Assembly (NCBI RefSeq): GCF_014651115.1
Contig: NZ_BMWG01000009.1
Location: 75,354 to 139,353, forward strand
DNA: 64,000 nucleotides
Direction: 5' to 3'
Origin: Streptomyces inusitatus
Lineage (GTDB): Bacteria; Actinomycetota; Actinomycetes; Streptomycetales; Streptomycetaceae
The position numbers were made by a program, and so were the translations under genes. The stretch's first letter is position 1. Every line of letters begins with the position of its first letter. The notes under the pieces are model-generated. The model saw nothing but the letters and a program-made list of their open reading frames with translations. It had not been told where the DNA came from and made no database searches. Positions 16,836-26,464 of the stretch are shown one piece after another.

Positions 16836-17024
16836 CTGGTTCGCCCTGTCCGCCAGACAGACGCGTCGCAAGAGGGAACCCGGTGGAAATCCGGGACTGC
16901 CCCGCAGCGGTGAGCGGGAACGACCGCCGTCATACGCACTGGGCCCGTCCGGGCCTGGGAAGCGACGGCCAGTAGGTGTCCGCCGGGAGACCGGAGGATG
17001 TGCCCGCGAGTCCGAAGACCTGCC
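16836..17024 (+). promoter_or_regulatory. Adenosylcobalamin riboswitch
   Basis: The aptamer core is clear: GGGAACCCGGTGGAAATCC near 16873, followed by GGGACTGCCCCGCAGCGGTG, and the closing B12-box region GCGAGTCCGAAGACCTGCC at 17005-17023. It lies in the leader of metE, the B12-independent methionine synthase. With abundant coenzyme B12, such elements switch the downstream gene off so that the B12-dependent MetH takes over. Aptamer limits are approximate. Confidence 0.9.
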
Positions 17025-17091
17025 CGTTGCCCGCGCACGGCCGATCGTGCGCGGTATCCCGGTGACCTCGTGGGCGGGTCGAGTGGGGGCA

Positions 17092-17112
17092 CCCCTGGAC
17101 CTGGTCCGGGGG
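17092..17112 (+). promoter_or_regulatory. Leader hairpin, possible expression platform
   Basis: CCCCTGGACC pairs with GGTCCGGGGG (one G-U pair) about 70 nt after the aptamer and 126 nt before the metE start. It may be the terminator that the riboswitch controls, or only a structural element. The remaining leader to 17237 shows no gene. Confidence 0.35.
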
Positions 17113-17237
17113 CGTACGAATCAGGCGGACGACCGTACCCAGGTGCGGCCTCGGTCCGTCCGGTCTGTCATCCCTTCGCGTTCTCCGTCCCGTGTCGTCC
17201 CCGGGAGTTCAGGAGACATCTCGCGAAGGAGATTTCC

Positions 17238-19562
17238 GTGACAGCGCAGTCCGCAGCCGCGGCAGCACGGGCCACCGTGTACGGCTACCCCCGCCAGGGA
17301 CAGAACCGGGAACTGAAGAAGGCCATCGAGGGCTACTGGAAGGGCCGCGTCACCGCCGACGCCCTCCGGGAGACCGCCGCCGGTCTGCGCCGGACGAACT
17401 GGCGGCAGCTGGCCGAGGCCGGCGTCCACGAGGTGCCGACCGGTGATTTCTCGTACTACGACCACATGCTGGACACCAGTGTCATGGTCGGCGCTGTCCC
17501 CGAGCGGCATCGCGGCGCCCGTGCCGCGGACGCGCTCGACGGCTACTTCGCCATGGCGCGCGGCACCCAGGACGTCGCGCCCCTGGAGATGACCAAGTGG
17601 TTCGACACCAACTACCACTATCTGGTCCCCGAACTCGGCCCCGACACCGTCTTCACGGCCGACTCGGCCAAGCAGGTCGCCGAGTTGAAGGAGGCCCTCG
17701 CGCTCGGGCTCACCCCCCGGCCGGTCCTCGTCGGACCCGTCACCTATCTGCTGCTGGCCAAGCCCGCCCCCGGGGTGGCCGCCGACTTCGAGCCGCTGAC
17801 GCTGCTGGACCGGCTGCTGCCGGTGTACGCGGAGGTCCTCGCCGATCTGCGCGCCGCCGGGGCCGAGTGGGCGCAGCTGGACGAGCCCGCGCTGGTCCAG
17901 GACCGCACTCCGGCCGATCTGAACGCCGCGGCCCGTGCCTACCGTGACCTCGGCGCGCTCACCGACCGGCCCAAGCTGCTGATCGCCTCCTACTTCGACC
18001 GTCTCGGCGACGCCCTGCCCGTGCTGGCCAAGGCGCCCGTCGAGGGCCTCGCCCTCGACTTCACGGAGCGGGCCGCGGGCAACCTCGCCGATCTCGCCGC
18101 CGCGGGCGGGCTGCCCGGCAAGCGTCTGGTCGCCGGTGTCGTCAACGGCCGCAACATCTGGATCAACGACTACGAGAAGTCCCTCGCGACCCTGGGCACC
18201 CTGCTCGGCCTCGCCGGCCGGGTCGATGTGGCCGCCTCCAGCTCGCTGCTGCATGTGCCGCTCGACGCCGCCGCCGAACGCGACATCGATCCGCAGATCG
18301 GCCGCTGGCTCGCCTTCGCCCGGCAGAAGACGGCCGAGATCGTCACTCTCGCCAAGGGGCTGGCCCAGGGCACCGGCGCGATCACCGCCGAAATCGCCGC
18401 CAACCGGGCCGATCTGGCCTCCCGCGCCTCCTCCGCCCTCACCCGCGACCCGGCCGTGCGCGCCCGTACCGCCGCCGTCACCGACGCCGACGGCCGCCGC
18501 TCCCAGCCCTACGCCGAGCGGACCGCGGCGCAGCGCGCGGGGCTGCGGCTGCCCCTGCTGCCGACCACCACCATCGGTTCGTTCCCCCAGACGAACGAGC
18601 TGCGCACCGCGCGGGCCGATCTGCGTGCCGGGCGCATCGACACCGCCGGGTACGAGGAGCGCATCAAGGACGAGATCCGTGAGGTCCTCGCCTTCCAGGA
18701 GAAGGCGGGCATCGACGTCCTCGTGCACGGCGAGCCCGAGCGCAATGACATGGTGCAGTACTTCGCCGAGCAGCTCACCGGCTATCTCGCCACCCAGCAC
18801 GGCTGGGTCCAGTCCTACGGCACCCGCTATGTCCGGCCGCCGGTGCTGGCAGGCGACATCTCCCGTCCCGAGCCGATGACCGTGCGCTGGACCTCCTACG
18901 CGCAGTCGCTCACCGAGCGGCCGGTCAAGGGCATGCTCACCGGCCCGGTGACCATGCTCGCCTGGTCCTTCGTCCGCGACGACCAGCCGCTCGGCGACAC
19001 GGCCCGGCAGGTGGCCCTCGCCCTGCGCGACGAGGTGGACGACCTGGAGGCCGCCGGTACCTCGGTCATCCAGGTCGACGAGCCCGCGCTCCGCGAGACC
19101 CTCCCGCTGCGCGCGGCCGACCACGCCGGATATCTGGAGTGGGCCACCGAGTCCTTCCGTCTCACCACCAGCGGGGTGCGGCCGGCCACCCAGATCCACA
19201 CGCACATGTGCTACGCCGAGTTCGGCGACATCGTCCAGGCCATCGACGATCTGGACGCCGACGTCATCAGCCTGGAGGCCGCCCGCTCCCACATGCAGGT
19301 CGCCGCCGAACTCGCCGGGCACGGCTATCCGCGCGAGGCCGGGCCCGGTGTCTACGACATCCACTCGCCGCGGGTGCCCAGCGCCGACGAGGCCGCCGCC
19401 CTGCTGCGCAAGGGGCTGGAGGCGATCCCGGCGGACCGTCTCTGGGTCAACCCCGACTGCGGGCTGAAGACGCGCGGCTGGCCCGAGACGAAGGCGTCGC
19501 TGGAGAATCTGGTCAGCGCCGCCCGTACGGTCCGCTCGGGTCTGAACGGCGAGAGCGCCTGA
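17238..19562 (+). CDS. metE: Cobalamin-independent methionine synthase
   Basis: A 774-residue cytoplasmic enzyme that transfers the methyl group of 5-methyltetrahydropteroyl-tri-L-glutamate to homocysteine, making methionine. The N-terminal barrel starts with [23 protein letters not shown]. The catalytic C-terminal barrel starts near [19 protein letters not shown]. Zinc ligands are visible in [14 protein letters not shown] (His and Cys) and [12 protein letters not shown] (Cys), with an intervening acidic residue in [10 protein letters not shown]. The length matches the family (about 755-775). The start is GTG at 17238 behind GAAGGAGA. An AdoCbl riboswitch in the leader represses it when B12 is plentiful. 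Confidence 0.96.
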   Translation: MTAQSAAAAARATVYGYPRQGQNRELKKAIEGYWKGRVTADALRETAAGLRRTNWRQLAEAGVHEVPTGDFSYYDHMLDTSVMVGAVPERHRGARAADALDGYFAMARGTQDVAPLEMTKWFDTNYHYLVPELGPDTVFTADSAKQVAELKEALALGLTPRPVLVGPVTYLLLAKPAPGVAADFEPLTLLDRLLPVYAEVLADLRAAGAEWAQLDEPALVQDRTPADLNAAARAYRDLGALTDRPKLLIASYFDRLGDALPVLAKAPVEGLALDFTERAAGNLADLAAAGGLPGKRLVAGVVNGRNIWINDYEKSLATLGTLLGLAGRVDVAASSSLLHVPLDAAAERDIDPQIGRWLAFARQKTAEIVTLAKGLAQGTGAITAEIAANRADLASRASSALTRDPAVRARTAAVTDADGRRSQPYAERTAAQRAGLRLPLLPTTTIGSFPQTNELRTARADLRAGRIDTAGYEERIKDEIREVLAFQEKAGIDVLVHGEPERNDMVQYFAEQLTGYLATQHGWVQSYGTRYVRPPVLAGDISRPEPMTVRWTSYAQSLTERPVKGMLTGPVTMLAWSFVRDDQPLGDTARQVALALRDEVDDLEAAGTSVIQVDEPALRETLPLRAADHAGYLEWATESFRLTTSGVRPATQIHTHMCYAEFGDIVQAIDDLDADVISLEAARSHMQVAAELAGHGYPREAGPGVYDIHSPRVPSADEAAALLRKGLEAIPADRLWVNPDCGLKTRGWPETKASLENLVSAARTVRSGLNGESA

Positions 19563-19570
19563 CCCCCTCT

Positions 19571-19612
19571 CCCGGTGCCGGGGCGGGCTTCGTGGCCCGC
19601 CCCGGGACCGGG
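19571..19612 (+). terminator. metE terminator hairpin
   Basis: Arms of 18 nt, CCCGGTGCCGGGGCGGGC (19571-19588) and GCCCGCCCCGGGACCGGG (19595-19612), pair with one mismatch around the loop TTCGTG, 9 bp after the metE stop. Confidence 0.8.
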
Positions 19613-19625
19613 GGCGAACCGTCTT

Positions 19626-19652
19626 CCGTACTTCCGTACTTTCGGCCGGTGC
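19626..19652. promoter_or_regulatory. Candidate response-regulator operator, copy 1
   Basis: CCGTACTT (19626-19633) is followed directly by CCGTACTTTCGGCCGGTGC (19634-19652). The 17-nt core of the second element recurs exactly, inverted, at 21667-21683, and in a near copy at 21701-21719, both upstream of the linked ABC transporter genes. The shared motif upstream of both transcription units suggests binding by the response regulator encoded between them. Confidence 0.55.
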
Positions 19653-19866
19653 GCCGAGCGGCCCGGGCTTCCTAATCTGGGCGGCGTGGACGCCGGCCCC
19701 GTGCCCGGAGAGGCACGGGGAGGTGTGGGGAGGTGCGGAGGAGCGCGGAGACAAGGTGGAACCGGAATCAGTGGGCACCGGCCGTCCGGGCACGGCGTCG
19801 GAGTACGCGACGGACAGCCACGGGTCCGACTCCGGGCCCAGGTTCGGGTTCGGTAGCCTGCCCGGC

Positions 19867-21000
19867 ATGATCATTCCCGGCCCTCGGAGCAGGCGCGTGT
19901 CCGCGGCCGGGCTCGGTGCGGTGTTTCTCGCCGCGATCGCCGCGCAGGCGTTCGCGGTGGCGCAGAGCTGGGGCTCCGGCTACTGGATCCCGGGCGCTGT
20001 CGCCGCTTCGGCGGTGGGCGCGCTGGCGCTGGTCCGCCACCGGTGGCGGACCCGGACGGCGGCGGCGGGCCTGGGCGTGGCGGGACTCGTGGTGGCGGCC
20101 GGGCTGCTGCCGGGGGTCCGTCTTCCCGCCGAGCCGGGGCCCGCCATGACGCTGGCGCTGGCGGTGCTCATCGGCTCTTCGGTCAGGGCGCTGCCCGTGG
20201 CCCGGGCCGGGGCCGTCGCCGGTGCCGGACTGCTGGTGATCGCCGGTCAGTTCGCCGCCCGGCCCGCGTCGGCGGTGGCGGTCATCACCGCGACGGGCTG
20301 GGTACTCGCCGTCGCGGCGGGGCTGTCGCTGCGGGCCCACGACGGCCGGGCACGGGCCACCGTCGAGCGGGTGCGCCGGGACGAACGGCTCGATCTGGCA
20401 CGGGAGCTGCACGACATCGTGGCCCATCACATCACCGGAATGCTGATCCAGGCGCAGGCCGCGCAGATCGTCGCACGGCGCGACCCGCACCGGGTGGCGG
20501 ACTCGCTCGCCGAGATAGAGACCGCGGGCTCCGAGGCCATGGCCGCGATGCGCCGCGTCGTGAGCCTGCTGCGGGACACCGACGACACACCGCCCGCCCC
20601 GCCCGGTCCCGACCGGCTGAGCGCGCTGGTGGAGCACTTCGGCCGACAGGGCCCGAAGGTGAGTCTGACCGTCCCCGACGGCGACGCGCGGTGGCCGCCG
20701 GAGGTGACCAGCACCGTGTACCGCGTCGTCCAGGAGGCCCTGACGAATGTGCTGCGGCACGCGCGGCACGCCCGTTCCGTCGAGGTCACCGTCGGCCGGA
20801 CCGCCGGGGGCGTCACCGTGGAGGTGACCGACGACGCCCCGCCGAACTCCGTCCGCCCCCCTCAGCGCGGCGGATACGGTCTGATCGGCATGCGCGAGCG
20901 CGTCACCACGCTCGGCGGCTCGCTGGACGCCGGACCCGGACCCGGCGGCGGCTGGTCCGTGCGGGCGACCCTGCCCGTACCCGCCCGGGAGCCCGGATGA
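19867..21000 (+). CDS. Membrane sensor histidine kinase (NarL-partner type)
   Basis: A 377-residue kinase. The N-terminal half holds about five hydrophobic helices. The dimerisation and phosphoacceptor box is [19 protein letters not shown] with His182. The HATPase domain has the N-box [13 protein letters not shown] and the G-box [19 protein letters not shown]. This HisKA_3 plan pairs with LuxR-type response regulators, and one overlaps its stop codon by ATGA. A -10-like TAGCCT (19854-19859) ends 7 bp before the ATG and no ribosome-binding site is visible, so the transcript is probably leaderless. Its function is probably to sense an envelope signal and control the ABC exporter downstream. Confidence 0.9.
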   Translation: MIIPGPRSRRVSAAGLGAVFLAAIAAQAFAVAQSWGSGYWIPGAVAASAVGALALVRHRWRTRTAAAGLGVAGLVVAAGLLPGVRLPAEPGPAMTLALAVLIGSSVRALPVARAGAVAGAGLLVIAGQFAARPASAVAVITATGWVLAVAAGLSLRAHDGRARATVERVRRDERLDLARELHDIVAHHITGMLIQAQAAQIVARRDPHRVADSLAEIETAGSEAMAAMRRVVSLLRDTDDTPPAPPGPDRLSALVEHFGRQGPKVSLTVPDGDARWPPEVTSTVYRVVQEALTNVLRHARHARSVEVTVGRTAGGVTVEVTDDAPPNSVRPPQRGGYGLIGMRERVTTLGGSLDAGPGPGGGWSVRATLPVPAREPG

Positions 21001-21662
21001 CCATCGAGGTGCTGATCGCCGACGACCAGGCGATGATCCGGCGCGGTCTGCGGCTGATCCTGGAGGACCAGCCCGACATCACCGTCACGGGCGAGGCCCC
21101 GGACGGGGCCGCCGCGATGGCGATGGCCAGGGCGCTGCGCCCGGATGTGTGCCTGGTCGACATCAGGATGCCGGGAGTCGACGGCATCGAGGTCACGCGC
21201 GCGCTGGCCGGTCCGGGAGTACCCGATCCGATGAAGGTCATCGTGGTCACCACCTTCGATCTGGACGAGTACGTGTACGGGGCGCTGCGCGGCGGCGCGG
21301 TGGGTTTTGTCCTCAAGGACGCCGGGCCCGCGCTGCTCGTCGAGGCCGTCCGCGCCGCGCACAAGGGCGAGGCGCTGGTCTCGCCGTCGGTCACCCTGCG
21401 GCTGCTCAGACATCTCAACGACCCCGCCGCCGCGCCCCGTTCCCCCGCCGGGCGGTCGACTCCGCTGTCCGGGCGGGAGATCGAGGTGGTCCGGGCCGTC
21501 GCGCGCGGCCGTACCAACCAGGAGATCGCCTCCGAGCTGTTCATCTCGCTCAGCACGGTCAAGAGCCATCTGTCCGGGATCCAGGGCAAGCTCGGGGCGC
21601 GCAACCGGACCGAGATCGCGGTCTGGGCCTGGGAACACCGCCTCGTCGGGGGCGCTCCGTAG
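20997..21662 (+). CDS. NarL/LuxR-family response regulator
   Basis: A 221-residue DNA-binding response regulator. The receiver domain has acidic residues in VLIADDQAMIRRG, phosphoacceptor Asp55 in CLVDIRMPGVDG, and the conserved lysine in FVLKDAGP. The C-terminal LuxR helix-turn-helix reads LSGREIEVVRAVARG, then TNQEIASELFISLSTVKSH. Translation is coupled to the kinase by an ATGA overlap. The repeated CCGTACTTTCGGCCGGT element before the kinase gene and before the ABC genes is a good candidate for its binding site. Confidence 0.93.
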   Translation: MTIEVLIADDQAMIRRGLRLILEDQPDITVTGEAPDGAAAMAMARALRPDVCLVDIRMPGVDGIEVTRALAGPGVPDPMKVIVVTTFDLDEYVYGALRGGAVGFVLKDAGPALLVEAVRAAHKGEALVSPSVTLRLLRHLNDPAAAPRSPAGRSTPLSGREIEVVRAVARGRTNQEIASELFISLSTVKSHLSGIQGKLGARNRTEIAVWAWEHRLVGGAP

Positions 21663-21666
21663 CCGA

Positions 21667-21719
21667 ACCGGCCGAAAGTACGGCCGCCGGGGGGCGGAAG
21701 CCGTACTTCAGGCCGGTGC
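21667..21719. promoter_or_regulatory. Candidate response-regulator operators, copies 2 and 3 (inverted pair)
   Basis: ACCGGCCGAAAGTACGG (21667-21683) is the exact reverse complement of 17 nt at 19634-19650. CCGTACTTCAGGCCGGTGC (21701-21719) matches the same element with two changes. The two are inverted with a 17-nt spacer and sit between the regulator stop and the ABC ATPase start. They could also fold as a terminator of the kinase-regulator transcript. The distant third copy favours an operator role. Confidence 0.55.
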
Positions 21720-21752
21720 CGCGACGATCGTGGATCTTCCAGGATTTGGGGC

Positions 21753-22670
21753 ATGTCCCTTGCAGAACTCCCTCCGGCGCTCGGCGCGGAGAACTTGACG
21801 AAGAAGTACGGCCGACGCGGCCGGACGGCCCTGAGCGGGGTGAACCTCGCGGTCCCCTCCGGCCGGGTGATCGGTCTGGTCGGCCCGAACGGAGCCGGTA
21901 AATCGACGCTGCTGCATCTGGCCTGCGGGCTGACCGAGCCGTCGGCCGGCTCGCTGACCGTGCTGGGGTCGCGCCCGGCGGCGAGCGCCTCGCATCTGGC
22001 CCGGGTGGGATTCGTCGCTCAGAACACCCCGGTGTACGGCTCGCTGACCGTGGCCGAGCACTTGAGGCTCGGCGCGAGCATGAACCCTTCCTGGGACCCC
22101 GACCTGGCCAAGCGGCGTATCGGCGAGGCCGGGCTGAACCCGGCGCGGAAGGCGGGGCAGCTCTCGGGCGGCCAGCGGGCGCAGCTGGCGCTGACCGTCG
22201 CGGCGGCCAAGCGGCCGGAGCTGCTGATCTTCGACGAACCGGCGGCGGCGCTGGATCCGCTGGCCCGCCAGGGGTTTCTGCGGAACCTCCTGGAGTTCGT
22301 ACGGGAGCTGGGCGCCAGCGCCGTGCTCTCCTCGCATCTGCTCGGCGACATCGAGCAGGTCTGCGACTACCTCATCGTGCTGTGCGACGCACGGGTGCAG
22401 GTCGCCGGCGACACCCGGGATCTGCTGGCCGAGCACGCCCGGCTGGTGGCTCCTCGCGCCGAGTTCGACCGGCTGCCCGCCGGGGTCGAGATGATCTCCG
22501 CGGAGCACCGTGGACCGCACGGCAGCGCGATCGTCCGCGCCCGCGGGCTGTCCGCGCCCCCGCCGTACCGGGTCGAGCCCGTCTCGCTCGAAGAACTGGT
22601 CCTCGGCTATATGACACGGGCGGCCGGAGCGCCCCTCGCCGGGGCCGGGGCCGGGGAGGGTTCGCGATGA
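21753..22670 (+). CDS. ABC exporter ATPase
   Basis: A 305-residue CcmA/YtrB-type ATPase. Walker A is GPNGAGKST, the signature is LSGGQRAQL, Walker B is LLIFDEP, and the switch histidine is in LSSHLLGD. A C-terminal extension of about 90 residues follows the ATPase core, as in antibiotic- and lipid-export ATPases. The stop overlaps the start of a membrane subunit (ATGA). Together with the upstream two-component system this looks like a stress-induced exporter for a membrane-active compound, as in YtrBC- or BceAB-like loci; the substrate is inferred only as a class. Confidence 0.9.
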   Translation: MSLAELPPALGAENLTKKYGRRGRTALSGVNLAVPSGRVIGLVGPNGAGKSTLLHLACGLTEPSAGSLTVLGSRPAASASHLARVGFVAQNTPVYGSLTVAEHLRLGASMNPSWDPDLAKRRIGEAGLNPARKAGQLSGGQRAQLALTVAAAKRPELLIFDEPAAALDPLARQGFLRNLLEFVRELGASAVLSSHLLGDIEQVCDYLIVLCDARVQVAGDTRDLLAEHARLVAPRAEFDRLPAGVEMISAEHRGPHGSAIVRARGLSAPPPYRVEPVSLEELVLGYMTRAAGAPLAGAGAGEGSR

Positions 22671-23692
22671 TGTGGCTGAGCTGGCGGCAGTTCCGCGTCC
22701 AGGCGCTGGTCGGGGCGGGCGCGCTGCTCGTCATCGCCGTCTTCCTGATCCGCCTGGGCTGGGACGTCCGCGACGGATACGAGCTCTACCGGGCCCATTG
22801 CCTGAACCGGGCCGACTGCGCCGAGGCGGCCGCCCGGTTCCGCGGGGCCCACAGGAACACCCTGCTGTTCCTCGCGGCCGGACTCGGTCTGATCCCCGCC
22901 GTGGCCGGCGCCTTCTGGGGCGCGCCGCTGATCGCCCGGGAGCTGGAGAACGGCACCCACCGGCTCGTGTGGAACCAGAGCGTCACCCGTCCGCGCTGGC
23001 TGCTCGGCAGGATCCTGCTCGTCGGCCTGGCCTCCGTGGTCCTCACCGGCACGGCGGCGGCCCTGCTCACCTGGGCGGCGCAGCCGTACGACGAGATCGC
23101 CGGGGACCGGTTCAGCGCCCTGGTGTTCGGTGCGCGCGGCATCGCCCCGATCGGCTACGCCACGCTGGCCCTCGCCTTCGGGACCGTCACCGGACTCCTG
23201 CTGCGCCGGACGCTGCCCGCGATGGCCGTGACGCTCGTCGGCTTCCTCGCCTTCCAGTTCTTCTTCCCGAATGTGGTGCGTCCCGCTCTCATTCCGCCGG
23301 AGAGGGCCACGCTGGCGATGACGGCCGGGGCCATCAACGGGGCCCAGAACCTCGGCGGGATCGGCGGCGGCTCCGTGATCGGCGGGGTGCGGATCCCGGG
23401 CGAACCCGACGCGTGGATCGCGGACACCAGTCCGCTGCGCACCGCGGACGGGAAGAACCTCGACACGGCCGTGTTCGGCGACTGCGTCGACAGCCCGCCC
23501 AGAACGGGCGCGGGTGGAACATTCGGCGACGCGGCGGTGTGTCTCGCCCGGCTCGATCTCCATGTCGACGTCAGCTATCACCCCGAGAGCCGTTACTGGA
23601 CGTTCCAGTGGCTGGAGACCGGGATCTATCTGTCGCTCGGCGGGATCCTCGTTCTGTTCGGCCTCTGGCGGATACGGCGCGGGGCCGGCTGA
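22667..23692 (+). CDS. ABC exporter membrane subunit
   Basis: A 341-residue ABC-2-like permease. Hydrophobic helices begin at ALVGAGALLVIAVFLI and at LLFLAAGLGLIPAVAGAFWG, where GAPLIARELENGTHRLVWNQSVTR is the cytoplasmic motif usual in Streptomyces ABC-2 transport proteins (given as a position near residues 85-108). A predicted extracytoplasmic loop (about 220-310) contains cysteines in FGDCVDSPP and DAAVCLARLD, which may form a disulfide. A final helix ends the protein. It is coupled by ATGA to the ATPase. Confidence 0.82.
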   Translation: MMWLSWRQFRVQALVGAGALLVIAVFLIRLGWDVRDGYELYRAHCLNRADCAEAAARFRGAHRNTLLFLAAGLGLIPAVAGAFWGAPLIARELENGTHRLVWNQSVTRPRWLLGRILLVGLASVVLTGTAAALLTWAAQPYDEIAGDRFSALVFGARGIAPIGYATLALAFGTVTGLLLRRTLPAMAVTLVGFLAFQFFFPNVVRPALIPPERATLAMTAGAINGAQNLGGIGGGSVIGGVRIPGEPDAWIADTSPLRTADGKNLDTAVFGDCVDSPPRTGAGGTFGDAAVCLARLDLHVDVSYHPESRYWTFQWLETGIYLSLGGILVLFGLWRIRRGAG

Positions 23693-23703
23693 TCCGGGGT
23701 CAG

Positions 23704-23820
23704 CGGTCCGTACCGGGCCCCGGTCCGTGCCCCGGTACGGACCGGCCCGGGCGCGGGCCCGCGGAGGGAGGGCACACGACCCGGTCGTCGCCCCGTCCGG
23801 ATGGGGCGACGACCGGGTCG
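23704..23820. terminator. Two strong hairpins between convergent genes
   Basis: The first has 14-nt perfect arms, CGGTCCGTACCGGG (23704-23717) and its complement (23731-23744). The second has 18-nt perfect arms, CGACCCGGTCGTCGCCCC (23777-23794) and its complement (23803-23820), with an 8-nt loop. They fill the gap between the ABC permease and the convergent aminopeptidase, and probably stop transcription from both sides. Confidence 0.8.
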
Positions 23821-23828
23821 CGGCGCGC

Positions 23829-25244
23829 TCAGCCCGCGAAGCGGGCCATCCACGCCTCGACGTCCTCCGCCGACCGGGGCAGACCCGCCGACAGGTTCTC
23901 GTGGCCGTCCTCGGTGACGAGGAGGTCGTCCTCGATGCGGACGCCGATGCCGCGCCACTCCTCGGGGACGGTGAGGTCGTCGGGCTGGAAGTACAGGCCG
24001 GGCTCGACGGTGAGGACCATGCCCGGCTCCAGGAAGCCGTCGACGTACTCCTCGTTGCGGGCCCGGGCGCAGTCGTGGACGTCCAGGCCGAGCATGTGAC
24101 CGGTGCCTGCCATGGTGAAGCGGCGCTGGAGGCCGAGTTCGTACGCGCGGTCGGCCGGGCCCTCGATGAAGCCCCACTCGACCAGCCGGGCCGCGAGGTG
24201 GCGCTGGGAGGCCTCGTGGAAGTCGCGGTAGGCGGCGCCCGGCCGGACGGCGGCCATGCCCGCCTCCTGGGACTCGTACACCGCGTCGTAGACCTCGCGC
24301 TGGAGCGGTGTGAAGGTGCCGCTGATCGGAAGGGTGCGTGTGACGTCGGCGGTGTAGAGGGTGCGTGTCTCCACACCGGCGTCGAGGAGCAGCAGGTCGC
24401 CCGGGCGCACCGGGCCGTCGTTGTCGGTCCAGTGCATGATCGTGGCGTGCTCGCCGGCGGCGCAGATCGAGCCGTAGCCGACGGAGTTGCCTTCGAGGCG
24501 GGCGCGGCGGAAGAAGGTGCCCTCGATCCACCGCTCGGACGAGGCGATCGCCCGGGACAGCTCGGCGATCACATCGGTGAAGCCGCGCACGGTGGAGTCC
24601 ACTGCCTTGCGGAGTTCGGTGATCTCCCAGTCGTCCTTGACGAGACGGAGGTCGCTGAGCGCCTCTTCCAGTTCGTCGTCGCGCTCCTCCTCGGTGGTGA
24701 CGGCTGCCTCCAGGGCGGGGTCGACGCCTCGGACGATCCGGGTCGGCGTCGTGCCGGAGGCGGCGGCCAGGTCGCCCGCGGCCGTGCGGACGTCGCGGCA
24801 GGGCAGCCCGAGCACCTGTTCCGACTCGGCGAGGGAGCGGCGGCGGCCCATCCACAGTTCCGCGGTGTTGCCGGTCCAGAATTCGTCGTCGTCCCGGCTG
24901 TCCCGGGGGAGCTGGTAGCAGTAGGCGTCGTGGCCGCCGTCCGCGCGGGGCTCCAGGACGAGCGCGCAGTCCCTGGCCTGGTCGCCGGTCATGTGCACAT
25001 AGCCGGTGTACGGGCGGAACGGGTAGCTGTCGTCGTTCGAGCGGGCCTTGAGGTTTCCGGAGGGGATCACGAGGCGCTCGCCCGGGAAGCGCGCGGAGAG
25101 CGCGGCGCGGCGGCGGGCCGCGTGCGGGGCCTGCTCGCCGGGGAGCAGATCGTGGCGCTCGGTGTCCGCCCATCCCGTCCGCATCAGGGCGGAGAGTTCC
25201 TCGGAGATCCCTGAGTAGAGACCGTTCTTGCGGCCTTTCGCCAT
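23829..25244 (-). CDS. M24 Xaa-Pro aminopeptidase
   Basis: A 471-residue cytoplasmic metallopeptidase that removes an N-terminal residue preceding proline. An N-terminal creatinase-like domain (about 40-190) precedes the pita-bread catalytic domain. The five metal ligands are visible: Asp in LLLLDAGVET, Asp in YTADVTRT, His in GTGHMLGLDVHD, Glu in LTVEPGLYF, and Glu in GVRIEDDLLV. The start is ATG at 25244 with GGAAGG upstream. The longer open frame runs far beyond but carries no further recognisable domain. Length fits the PepP family (about 440-500). It is transcribed alone. Confidence 0.9.
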   Translation of the reverse strand: MAKGRKNGLYSGISEELSALMRTGWADTERHDLLPGEQAPHAARRRAALSARFPGERLVIPSGNLKARSNDDSYPFRPYTGYVHMTGDQARDCALVLEPRADGGHDAYCYQLPRDSRDDDEFWTGNTAELWMGRRRSLAESEQVLGLPCRDVRTAAGDLAAASGTTPTRIVRGVDPALEAAVTTEEERDDELEEALSDLRLVKDDWEITELRKAVDSTVRGFTDVIAELSRAIASSERWIEGTFFRRARLEGNSVGYGSICAAGEHATIMHWTDNDGPVRPGDLLLLDAGVETRTLYTADVTRTLPISGTFTPLQREVYDAVYESQEAGMAAVRPGAAYRDFHEASQRHLAARLVEWGFIEGPADRAYELGLQRRFTMAGTGHMLGLDVHDCARARNEEYVDGFLEPGMVLTVEPGLYFQPDDLTVPEEWRGIGVRIEDDLLVTEDGHENLSAGLPRSAEDVEAWMARFAG

Positions 25245-25378
25245 GTCGTGCACCTTCCCTGGGTGGCCTCGCCGCCGCCGGTCCTCGGCGGCTCCCGGAC
25301 GGTATCCCGCACCGTGTCCGTACGGTGCCGGGCCGTGCCACTGGCATGGATCGGCCATTCGCCGGGGAGGGGGTCGTC

Positions 25379-25384
25379 GATAAT
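25379..25384 (+). promoter_or_regulatory. Leaderless-type -10 (GATAAT)
   Basis: GATAAT ends 7 bp before the ATG of the TrmB/LuxR regulator. There is no Shine-Dalgarno sequence, so transcription probably begins at the A of the ATG. Confidence 0.55.
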
Positions 25385-25391
25385 GAGACAC

Positions 25392-26375
25392 ATGACGAAC
25401 GCGAAACTCGGCGAGGCCCTCCGGCTTCTGGGGCTCGATCACGCGGCGGCGCGGGTCTATCTGACCCTCCTCGAACGGGCGCCCGCCCCGCTGAGCGCGA
25501 TCGCGGAGGCCGCCGGTCTGAGCGGTGCGGAGCTGACCGCCGCCTACGGGGCGCTGGTCGACGCGGGGCTGGCCAGCGCCGCCGAGGAGGGCGGGGACAC
25601 GGTCGCGCCGGTTCCGCCGACCGCCGGTCTGGAGATCCTCGCCCGGCACCGGGCGGCCGAGGTCGAGGAGTCCCGCATCGCCGTCGGGGGCGCTTTCGAA
25701 TCGTTTCGGCGGCAGCGGCTCGCCGCGTACAACGACGATCTCGTCGAGGTCGTCACCGGGGAGGCCGTCGGCCCCCGGATCCGGCAGGCGTGGGCGAGCG
25801 CCCGCGATCAGATCAGGCAGTTCGAGTCGCCCCCGTACTTCCCGCTGTCCAGTGCCACGCGGGACGCGCTGGACACGCTCGCGCGCGGTGTGACGCAGCG
25901 TGTCGTGTACTCGCGGGAGTCGCTGGAGCACCCGGGCCATCTGAGGGAGGTGATCGAGCCGTGCGTCGAGGCCGGCGAGCAGGCGAGGGTGCTGCCGTCG
26001 GTACCGGTGAAACTCGTGATCATCGATGAGGCGTACGCGCTCGTCTCCCTGTCGATCAAAGAGGCCGATGTCCACAACACCATGCTGGTCGTGCAGCCCT
26101 GCGGCCTGCTCTCGGCGCTCATCGCGCTGTTCGAGCAGTCCTGGCTGAACGCCCTGCCGTTCCAGGGCCGCACCACCCGCCCGGGCGGTCTGCCGCCCGC
26201 CGACCGCCGGCTGCTGTGGCTCCTCGCGGGCGGCGCGAGCGACGAGGTCATCGCCCGTGAGATGGGCGTCAGCCGTCGTACGCTCTACCGCCGTCTGCAG
26301 ATTCTGATGGCGCGGCTGGGCGCGGCCAACCGCTTCCAGATGGCCTTGCAGGCACAGCGCAGCGGCTGGCTGTGA
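25392..26375 (+). CDS. TrmB-like/LuxR-type transcriptional regulator
   Basis: A 327-residue regulator of a type common in Streptomyces. The N-terminal TrmB-like winged helix has LGLDHAAARVYLTLLERAPAPL followed by EAAGLSGAELTAAYGALVDAG. A middle ligand-like or phospholipase-D-like domain follows (about 115-250). The C-terminal LuxR helix-turn-helix has PPADRRLLWLLAGGASDEVI, then GVSRRTLYRRLQILMARLGA. It is divergent from the aminopeptidase gene. The promoter appears leaderless. Its target is unknown. Confidence 0.85.
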   Translation: MTNAKLGEALRLLGLDHAAARVYLTLLERAPAPLSAIAEAAGLSGAELTAAYGALVDAGLASAAEEGGDTVAPVPPTAGLEILARHRAAEVEESRIAVGGAFESFRRQRLAAYNDDLVEVVTGEAVGPRIRQAWASARDQIRQFESPPYFPLSSATRDALDTLARGVTQRVVYSRESLEHPGHLREVIEPCVEAGEQARVLPSVPVKLVIIDEAYALVSLSIKEADVHNTMLVVQPCGLLSALIALFEQSWLNALPFQGRTTRPGGLPPADRRLLWLLAGGASDEVIAREMGVSRRTLYRRLQILMARLGAANRFQMALQAQRSGWL

Positions 26376-26464
26376 CCGGCCGGGCGGGCGCATGGCCCAG
26401 CCGGCCGCCGCCGTCGTCGAAATCCACTGGCCGACCCGGCTCCCCCGGGACGAATATGGCCCCC

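Noticed and set aside
17121-19874. A 917-residue open frame antisense to metE
   Set aside because: The metE frame has all catalytic motifs. The antisense frame is low-complexity and also covers the riboswitch leader.
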